A stretch of 6,446 nucleotides of DNA from Lysobacterales bacterium (GTDB lineage: Bacteria > Pseudomonadota > Gammaproteobacteria > Xanthomonadales > Marinicellaceae): contig JALWML010000151.1 of assembly GCA_027083915.1 (NCBI GenBank), positions 1-6,446 of the forward strand, given 5' to 3'. The notes under the pieces are model-generated. The model was not told the origin of the DNA, ran no database searches, and saw only the letters and a program-made list of their open reading frames with translations. Positions within the stretch are counted from its first letter, which is position 1, and each line of letters starts with the position of its first letter. The translations under genes and the position numbers were made by a program. Below are positions 1 through 5,193 of the stretch, one piece after another.

Positions 1-30
1 CCTTTACACAATCCGTGGACCGTGCAAAGG
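1..30 (-). terminator. Candidate terminator stem downstream of the DUF1800-DUF1501 operon (cut by window edge)
   Basis: Positions 1-9 (cctttacac) and 22-30 (gtgcaaagg) are inverted repeats with one mismatch. In minus-strand RNA that mismatch is a G-U wobble, so a 9-bp stem can form, and the loop can pair a little further. It begins about 10 bases after the DUF1501 stop codon, which is the right place for a terminator. The U-tract that would confirm an intrinsic terminator would lie outside the window, so this remains a candidate. Confidence 0.35.
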
Positions 31-40
31 TTTCTAGAGT

Positions 41-1219
41 CTAACTATTAAATATTCCCAAATATTCTGGCACCTCATAGTCGGGAAACAATTCCTGATG
101 ATTGGAATAATTCATGCGTTTTTCCATCAATTCTGCAATAACAGTTCGGTAATCAGTTGTTGGCAATAAATCTCCTGGCCCCACTAAATCTTGGACTCTT
201 AACCCTGGCCAATCGGTAAATACCTGACCGCCGTTAACACCTCCACCCATAGCAAAGAGTACGTTTCCTGTGCCATGATCTGTTCCGCCTGATCCATTTT
301 CAGCCACTCTTCGCCCAAATTCTGTTAAGGTAATAACAGTGATATTTTGCATTCGATCGCCCATGTCGGCATAGAAAGCCGCTAAGGTTTCAGCGAAATC
401 TTGTGCAAGCGGTGCAAGCGCAGCATTTTCATCGTTGTGTGTATCCCATCCACCAATATCAATAGAAGCAGTCTCAACACCAATACCTGATTTAATAAGC
501 AGAGCCAAATCTTTAAAACGATTACCAAAGCCGCTGTTCGGATAAACGGCTTCATTTTCAACTGGGAAATCCTCTGGATTGATGGAATCCACTTCTTCAA
601 GACCATTAAAAGTCGCCTGAGCAACCTTATCCAAACTTGTTTGCCCAGTAAAAAGTGTTAATAAATTATTTTGTATAGCTTCACTTTCAGACTCTGGAGC
701 TTTAATAGCAAAACTGGCAATATTATCCAAGGCAACAACCTGCTGCGCACCTGATAAACTCTTGGGTATTGACTTGCTTAATGCCACCGACTTAAAAGCA
801 GTTGAATCACTGTTTTCATAAGAGTTTGCATAGCGAGCAAGCCAACCAGAACTTATTGTTTCATCAATTGTTCCCCTATCAACCACGGCTTGTGTTTTAA
901 AATGAGAATGATCTGACCCAAGTGAACCGCAGGCATGAACCATCGCTAAATCTTTATTCTGATAGATAGGCAATAAAGCCGATAATGCGGGATTTAAACC
1001 AAAAAAACCATCCAAATCCAACGCTGCATCATCAGAACTATTTGGCTTGGCAATAGCAATATTAGGTCTATTAGCATAATAATCCTCATCACCATAAGGC
1101 ACCACTAAATTTAAGCCATCTGCTGCACCACGTTGAAACACATAAATAAGAATATCAGCGCCTTTATTTTCAGGCTTTGCATTTGTGTTTAACTGTAAGA
1201 AATTTCTTCTTGTAACCAT
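41..1219 (-). CDS. DUF1501 family protein with twin-arginine N-terminus but no hydrophobic signal core
   Basis: This is a 392-residue protein of the DUF1501 family, which I believe is grouped with the alkaline-phosphatase/sulfatase-like fold. No biochemical activity is firmly established for the family. Recognisable blocks are ILIYVFQRGAADGLN (about 23-37), PYGDEDYYANRP (41-52), SDHSHFKTQ (102-110), GGWDTHND (256-263, W258, H261), TLTEFGRR with E300, and GTDHGTGN with H315; the D/H/E-rich blocks could bind metal. The start is supported by AGGAG seven bases upstream, and no better start lies before it. The N-terminus has TRRNFLQ, resembling a Tat motif, but residues 10-21 are polar (LNTNAKPENKGA) where a hydrophobic h-region should be. 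It could therefore be cytoplasmic, or exported with its Tat-carrying partner DUF1800 (inference). It is the second gene of the operon, 10 bases after the DUF1800 stop. Length is in the usual range for the family and no frameshift is apparent. Confidence 0.9.
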   Translation of the reverse strand: MVTRRNFLQLNTNAKPENKGADILIYVFQRGAADGLNLVVPYGDEDYYANRPNIAIAKPNSSDDAALDLDGFFGLNPALSALLPIYQNKDLAMVHACGSLGSDHSHFKTQAVVDRGTIDETISSGWLARYANSYENSDSTAFKSVALSKSIPKSLSGAQQVVALDNIASFAIKAPESESEAIQNNLLTLFTGQTSLDKVAQATFNGLEEVDSINPEDFPVENEAVYPNSGFGNRFKDLALLIKSGIGVETASIDIGGWDTHNDENAALAPLAQDFAETLAAFYADMGDRMQNITVITLTEFGRRVAENGSGGTDHGTGNVLFAMGGGVNGGQVFTDWPGLRVQDLVGPGDLLPTTDYRTVIAELMEKRMNYSNHQELFPDYEVPEYLGIFNS

Positions 1220-1226
1220 TATTCTT

Positions 1227-1231
1227 CTCCT
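1227..1231 (-). promoter_or_regulatory. Shine-Dalgarno of the DUF1501 gene, overlapping the DUF1800 stop codon
   Basis: On the minus strand the sequence reads TAGGAG, where TAG is the DUF1800 stop codon (1230-1232) and AGGAG is the ribosome binding site. It lies seven bases before the DUF1501 ATG. The overlap means ribosomes finishing DUF1800 cover this site, so translational coupling of the two genes is likely. Confidence 0.7.
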
Positions 1232-2732
1232 AACTCAATTGAAAATAAGGAGATCCCATAGCTATTGCTAAAGCCCCTTGTGTTTTTAGTGGTGAAACAT
1301 TGTTGCCTTCTAACCCATCGGATAAATAATCAAGCATAATCCTTTCATCTTCTTCACTCATTTGCCTAAACAGTATTTTGTCAGTGATTTGCCGATAAAT
1401 ATTCTCAGGAGTATAAGGTTTAGCAATCAAATCATCCAATCGGTATCGATAACCTGGAAAGTTTGCAAAACTGACATCATTGACAAAATTCCACCGAAAA
1501 AGCATGCCTGTGGTCGACTCCCAATAACTGGCTACATCAGGATAACCATCGGGTGATTGCCAAAAAAATGGACGTTGACCTAATGAGTCAAACATTTGTC
1601 GAGTGGCACGAACAGACCGTCTATCACTAAATCTCACATTGAGCGAACGAGCAACTGATGCCATGTAATGAAATGGGCGCTTTAATTTTTGATTCTGAGA
1701 GTTGATAAATTCATTCGACAACAAAATATGACGTAAACAGGCTTTAATATCACCCATGGAATCCATAAAAATACCCGTTGTGGATTCGACAATTGAATCA
1801 CTGGGTTCATCCGCAACAAAATGTCGGCATAATTTTTTAGCCAAAAATGCAGCTGTCTCAGGCTGTGCCGCTAAAATATCCAGAACTTGTTCACCATCAG
1901 AAACTCCTCCTGATTTTGCTATTTTATGCCCCAATACAAGTTTTTCATCGTTATCATGGTCTCTGCGGTTGAATCGAAATTGACCATTACGTTGATTAAT
2001 TTGCCAACCGGTAAAACAGCGAGCCACTTCATCAATGTCATGGTGAGTATATGGCCCATCTACACCTAAGGTATGCAACTCCATTAATTCTCGTGCATAA
2101 TTTTCATTGGGCACTTCTTTGGTACTGGCATAACCATCCAAATAATAAATCATAGCAGGACTTTTAGCACTGGCATGTAGCAATTGTGAAAAAGTGGATA
2201 GTGCCAAAGGACGCATAACCTCTTTGTCTTCTTGAGTTTTTAGAAACGCTACGGGACCATCAAGATGATAGACACTAAAATGATTATTCCAAAACTCTAC
2301 CATGACCTGTAACAGTTGTTTTTTACTGTAAATCGCCCGCAAATAAGTCGCCATGGCTAATTCATCCGCTACCCGTAAACGTGGCAATTGTCTCGCTCTT
2401 ACTTGTAATCGTGTCAGTGCTATCGGTTGATTGACTGTTGGTAAATATTCATCGATATAAGCCTCAAGCTCGGAATCATCAATAGCATCGGGATTGAGTT
2501 GTTGTTCAATATATCTTCGATACCCCATCCTATTGACACGCCTCATGGACTCTTGATTTAAGCCAAAACTTGTACGACTTAACAAATGAGCATTGCGAGA
2601 CAACTCAGGTAAACCACCTTCAGAAGGACTCAACGCCATGAGATCTGTTGGTGTTAATGTGAGTGACAAAGCTCCGACTCCCAGCCCGATAGCTGAAGCT
2701 TGCTTAATAAACGCTCGACGATTTGATTGCAT
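1230..2732 (-). CDS. DUF1800 family protein with Tat signal peptide
   Basis: This is a 500-residue protein of the DUF1800 family, whose function is not established. The N-terminus is a good Tat signal: NRRAFIK at residues 4-10, then a hydrophobic stretch from about A12 to L26, with a possible cleavage site near A33. Export in folded form to the periplasm or beyond is therefore expected. Family blocks follow in order: HLLSRTSFG (49-57); a helical segment ending in EFWNNHF (146-152); ENYARELMELHTLGV (210-224); DEVARCFTGW (234-243); and FRFNRRDHD, probably part of the conserved core. The C-terminal half has the family's typical PFHY and GYPD segments. It is the first gene of a two-gene operon with DUF1501, a pairing seen in many genomes, which suggests the two products act together. 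The start is supported by AAAGGTG just upstream, and the signal begins directly at this ATG. Expression is probably driven from the divergent control region at 2733-2914. Confidence 0.92.
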   Translation of the reverse strand: MQSNRRAFIKQASAIGLGVGALSLTLTPTDLMALSPSEGGLPELSRNAHLLSRTSFGLNQESMRRVNRMGYRRYIEQQLNPDAIDDSELEAYIDEYLPTVNQPIALTRLQVRARQLPRLRVADELAMATYLRAIYSKKQLLQVMVEFWNNHFSVYHLDGPVAFLKTQEDKEVMRPLALSTFSQLLHASAKSPAMIYYLDGYASTKEVPNENYARELMELHTLGVDGPYTHHDIDEVARCFTGWQINQRNGQFRFNRRDHDNDEKLVLGHKIAKSGGVSDGEQVLDILAAQPETAAFLAKKLCRHFVADEPSDSIVESTTGIFMDSMGDIKACLRHILLSNEFINSQNQKLKRPFHYMASVARSLNVRFSDRRSVRATRQMFDSLGQRPFFWQSPDGYPDVASYWESTTGMLFRWNFVNDVSFANFPGYRYRLDDLIAKPYTPENIYRQITDKILFRQMSEEDERIMLDYLSDGLEGNNVSPLKTQGALAIAMGSPYFQLS

Positions 2733-2736
2733 AAGA

Positions 2737-2743
2737 CACCTTT
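2737..2743 (-). promoter_or_regulatory. Ribosome binding site of the DUF1800 gene
   Basis: The minus strand reads AAAGGTG four bases before the ATG at 2732. It matches the AAGG..GTG part of the Shine-Dalgarno consensus and supports this start codon, which places the twin-arginine motif at residues 5-6 as expected. Confidence 0.55.
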
Positions 2744-2770
2744 TATTGGAAATTCATCACCCTTAACGTC

Positions 2771-2799
2771 ATCGAATAAAAAGGGTTGACAATTTTCAA
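2771..2799 (-). promoter_or_regulatory. Weak candidate promoter for the DUF1800-DUF1501 operon
   Basis: On the minus strand TTGAAA (2794-2799) could be a -35 box and TTCGAT (2771-2776) a poor -10 box (3 of 6 consensus bases), with a 17-base spacer. Transcription would then start near 2763, placing the CRP-like dyad about 60 bases upstream, the classical class I distance. A poor -10 is normal for an activator-dependent promoter, but the match alone is not convincing. Confidence 0.25.
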
Positions 2800-2848
2800 T
2801 TAAGTGAGCGAATTTCGTGACGGCATTCACATAAATGAAGAACTTAAT
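2799..2848. repeat. Inverted repeat sharing its centre with the CRP-like site
   Basis: ATTAAGT (2799-2805) and ACTTAAT (2842-2848) are perfect 7-base inverted repeats. Their centre of symmetry, 2823.5, is exactly that of the CRP-like core at 2816-2831. The sequence between the outer arms and the core is mostly not symmetric. It could be a second pair of half-sites or chance in AT-rich DNA. Confidence 0.4.
2816..2831. promoter_or_regulatory. CRP/Clp-like binding site between the divergent operons
   Basis: The sequence is CGTGA-N6-TCACA, or TGTGA-N6-TCACG on the other strand. This matches nine of the ten conserved half-site bases of the CRP consensus TGTGA-N6-TCACA, with the correct six-base spacing and AT-rich flanks. 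Relative to the right-facing promoter (predicted start near 2893-2895) its centre is at about -70. Relative to the weak left-facing candidate it is at about -60. Both distances fit class I activation. The site is seen directly; its use by CRP, Vfr or Clp is inference. Confidence 0.55.
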
Positions 2849-2856
2849 ATTTGAAA

Positions 2857-2886
2857 TTGAATATTTCTGGAAATTTGTTCTATACT
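2857..2886 (+). promoter_or_regulatory. Sigma70-type promoter for the metalloprotease operon
   Basis: The -35 box is TTGAAT (2857-2862) and the -10 box is TATACT (2881-2886, five of six consensus bases), separated by 18 bases. The predicted start near 2893 gives a leader of about 22 bases before the ATG at 2915. A 12-base palindrome, ATTTC-TG-GAAAT (2863-2874), occupies the spacer and could be an operator. Confidence 0.5.
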
Positions 2887-2914
2887 GATAATTATTTTAC
2901 GTCAGAATTTCATC

Positions 2915-4336
2915 ATGAAAGCACTAAAACCAACTATTTTAAAGCTATTTCCTTATTTTTTCATTTTATCCTATTCCGTTAATGCACAGGATTTCACCTT
3001 AAAAAATATAAGTCATCAAAAGAATCTAAACGTTAATAACCAAGAGTCTTCTATTCAACCCAGCATCCATGAAAGCAACTGGAAATTAAACAGCACTATC
3101 ATAAATCGTTTCATCAATGCAGAAGAGAACATCACGATAGAAAATTTTCCGTCAGCGTCCATTCAAGTTAATGGTAAACAATCGCCATCACCAATTGTTT
3201 TCAAAAAATATGATGTCTTTGCAAAAAATGCAAAAATATACCAAGTAACATCAAAAGGTAAAACCGAGCTTAAACGACCAAATCTCATTGCCTATTCTTC
3301 AATCGTCAATGGTGTAGCATTGGTTGTCAATCCAAAAACTGGAGAAGCACACGGGTATTATAATAAAGCAGGCGTTAGTCTTGATATAATTGGAAACATT
3401 AAAACAACACTATCCATTAAACAGCCACAAGAGCAAACCCAAAACACAGATGTAACCAAACAATGCTCTACCAAAATGGATGATCAACCAGAAATATCAA
3501 GCATTGAACTCGGCAATAATTCTGTTCAAGCACCACATGCTCCAACTGGCACAATAAACTACCAAGCAGTTATAGCAGTTGACACCGATAATGAATGGAT
3601 GGCAGGTAAAGGCAATAACACAACCACTGCCATGACCTTTATAACAACTTTATTCGTTAACATGAATGTCTATTACGAAAGGGATTTTGGCACCCGTTTG
3701 TTAATTGGAGACACCTTTTTAAGAACCACACCAGACCCATTTCCAACTGAGGCAAATATTAACACTTACTTATCTGATTTTGGTGAATACTGGCGTGTTA
3801 ATCAAACTGCTATAGATAGAGATTTTGCATTACTCTTGAGTGGTCAGAACATCGCAAGCAATAGCTTTTCAGGCATTGCATGGGTTAATATTTTGTGTAA
3901 TGATGGATTTCAGCAAGGTTCACAAACCCCTGGCAGTTACAGTGTTAACCGCATGGGTTCTGGCTTAAGTGTAGGTTTTGTTTCACAGTTCGTGGGGCAT
4001 GAATTAGGCCATAATTTTGGTTCGCCTCACACCCATTGTTACAATGCTTCAAATACACCTGGCTATCCTGGACCGATCGATCATTGTTACAATGGTGAGG
4101 CTGGTTGTTACAGTGGTGCAACTTCCTGCCCAGCAGGAGGCAAAGGCACAATCATGAGTTATTGCCATCTCGGCGGAACAAGTGGTGCAAACTGTGGTAT
4201 CAGCAATGAAAACTTTCACCCAACAGTTATAAATCGCATCACAGATAGAATAGCGGCAAGCTCTTCTCCAACGTGTATCGTTCCTTTTGTAGACCCTGCT
4301 GCCAATACTATTTTTGATGATGGCTTTGAGAATTAA
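2915..4336 (+). CDS. Secreted reprolysin-like (M12-type) zinc metalloprotease
   Basis: This is a 473-residue secreted endopeptidase of the metzincin group. Residues 1-24 form a Sec signal peptide with likely cleavage after VNA. Residues 25 to about 210 look like a propeptide. The catalytic domain runs from about 213 to 455. It contains HELGHNFGSPH, with zinc ligands H362, H366 and H372 and catalytic E363, followed by the Met-turn GTIMSYC with M414; together these define metzincins. The stretch between zinc site and Met-turn is rich in cysteine (HCYN twice, GCYS, TSCP), probably disulfide-bonded, as in related bacterial M12-type enzymes. A lone cysteine in the propeptide, C184, might act as a latency switch (speculative). 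The protein ends IFDDGFEN, a tail I associate with exported proteins of Marinicella and Xanthomonadales relatives. No strong Shine-Dalgarno precedes the ATG, but the signal peptide fixes the start. It is the first gene of the right-facing operon and its stop overlaps the next start. Confidence 0.92.
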   Translation: MKALKPTILKLFPYFFILSYSVNAQDFTLKNISHQKNLNVNNQESSIQPSIHESNWKLNSTIINRFINAEENITIENFPSASIQVNGKQSPSPIVFKKYDVFAKNAKIYQVTSKGKTELKRPNLIAYSSIVNGVALVVNPKTGEAHGYYNKAGVSLDIIGNIKTTLSIKQPQEQTQNTDVTKQCSTKMDDQPEISSIELGNNSVQAPHAPTGTINYQAVIAVDTDNEWMAGKGNNTTTAMTFITTLFVNMNVYYERDFGTRLLIGDTFLRTTPDPFPTEANINTYLSDFGEYWRVNQTAIDRDFALLLSGQNIASNSFSGIAWVNILCNDGFQQGSQTPGSYSVNRMGSGLSVGFVSQFVGHELGHNFGSPHTHCYNASNTPGYPGPIDHCYNGEAGCYSGATSCPAGGKGTIMSYCHLGGTSGANCGISNENFHPTVINRITDRIAASSSPTCIVPFVDPAANTIFDDGFEN

Positions 4337-5145
4337 TGGATTCACAGTTATTGTTATACTTTGTCCTTTTTTTAGTTGTCATTTCTCTTGGCTTTTACTT
4401 AGCAAAGATTCCAAAAAAACGCAGACGCTCAAGACTTTATAAAAAAGAATTTCCACAACAATGGATTGACATACTTAACAAGCACTTTGCGCTATATAAA
4501 AAGTTACCTGACGATCTAAAAAGACAACTGCACGGACACATTAATATATTTTTGGATGAAAAAAACTTTGTTGGTTACCAAGGCATAGAGATTAATGACA
4601 CAATCCGCGTGGTAATTGCGGCACAAGCCTGCCTGCTGTTACTCAACCGTAAAACCAATTACTATCCACATTTAGATAATATTTTAGTCTACCCCAACGC
4701 TTTTACTAACAAAGACCCCAAAAGTGAGTTTGAAGAACATATTCGCTTGGGAGAATCATGGCACCGCGGTCCCATTGTCTTATCGTGGCAACATTCCGAG
4801 CAAGGTGCTTTAAATGACAAAGATGGTGAAAATGTAGTGATGCATGAGTTCGCTCACCAATTAGACCAAGAAAACTCCCAAGGAACTGGTTTTCCAGAAC
4901 TTCAACACAACAATATCAAGCAATGGAGCACTGTTTTAGGTAAAGAATTTAAGGCCTTAAGCATTAAGAAAAAATTACACAAAAAAAGCTTACTCAATAA
5001 ATACGGAGCGACTAATCCTGCCGAATTTTTTGCTGTCATTACCGAACACTTTATTGAACAACCCAAAGAATTACTCAAAAAGCATCCTGAACTATATCAA
5101 GAACTTAAAAAATATTATCAGATTAATCCGATTGAGTGGGTTTAA
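4336..5145 (+). CDS. mtfA: MtfA-like M90 zinc peptidase with N-terminal membrane anchor
   Basis: This is a 269-residue M90 peptidase related to E. coli MtfA, a zinc aminopeptidase that also binds the glucose repressor Mlc. The zinc motif is HEFAHQLD, with H170, E171 and H174. The downstream block NPAEFFAVITEHF (E230, E237) matches the family region that supplies the third, acidic ligand. The block NILVYPNAF and the C-terminal PELYQELKKYYQINP are also typical. Unlike the soluble E. coli protein, residues about 5-22 form one hydrophobic segment followed by the basic stretch KKRRRSR. By the positive-inside rule the catalytic domain should face the cytoplasm at the inner membrane. The ATG shares one base with the preceding TAA (TAATG) and there is no strong Shine-Dalgarno, so translation is probably coupled to the metalloprotease gene. 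Whether it acts on Mlc is unknown, so the symbol denotes family only. Confidence 0.85.
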   Translation: MDSQLLLYFVLFLVVISLGFYLAKIPKKRRRSRLYKKEFPQQWIDILNKHFALYKKLPDDLKRQLHGHINIFLDEKNFVGYQGIEINDTIRVVIAAQACLLLLNRKTNYYPHLDNILVYPNAFTNKDPKSEFEEHIRLGESWHRGPIVLSWQHSEQGALNDKDGENVVMHEFAHQLDQENSQGTGFPELQHNNIKQWSTVLGKEFKALSIKKKLHKKSLLNKYGATNPAEFFAVITEHFIEQPKELLKKHPELYQELKKYYQINPIEWV

Positions 5146-5156
5146 AAATATATTTT

Positions 5157-5165
5157 TGCTAAGAT
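5157..5165 (+). promoter_or_regulatory. Possible extended -10 promoter element for the M61 gene
   Basis: TGC-TAAGAT resembles an extended -10 box (TGnTATAAT, four of six hexamer bases). It sits 28 bases before the M61 ATG and has no convincing -35 box. The 48-base gap between the mtfA-like and M61 genes shows no terminator hairpin, so read-through from the operon promoter is equally likely. Confidence 0.25.
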
Positions 5166-5193
5166 AATTTTTTTCACTCATAAATTCAACACA

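Noticed and set aside
1362..1983. Two short plus-strand open frames (1362-1556 and 1756-1983)
   Set aside because: Both are antisense to the DUF1800 coding region, with no domain, signal or ribosome binding site of their own.
2786..2791. Perfect TTGACA -35 hexamer on the plus strand
   Set aside because: No acceptable -10 box follows at 16-18 bases (the sequence there is gcgaat/cgaatt/gaattt), and the TTGAAT/TATACT pair closer to the gene is better.
4082..4094. CATTGT-T-ACAATG palindrome as an operator
   Set aside because: It is inside a conserved coding segment and is explained by the codons for HCYN, which occur twice.
4049..4345. 98-codon open frame on the minus strand
   Set aside because: It lies opposite the conserved catalytic domain of the metalloprotease, has no recognisable domain or ribosome binding site, and its cysteine and asparagine runs come from the repeated codons on the other strand.
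5146..5193. Terminator between the mtfA-like and M61 genes
   Set aside because: The gap has T-runs but no inverted repeat that could form a stem before them.
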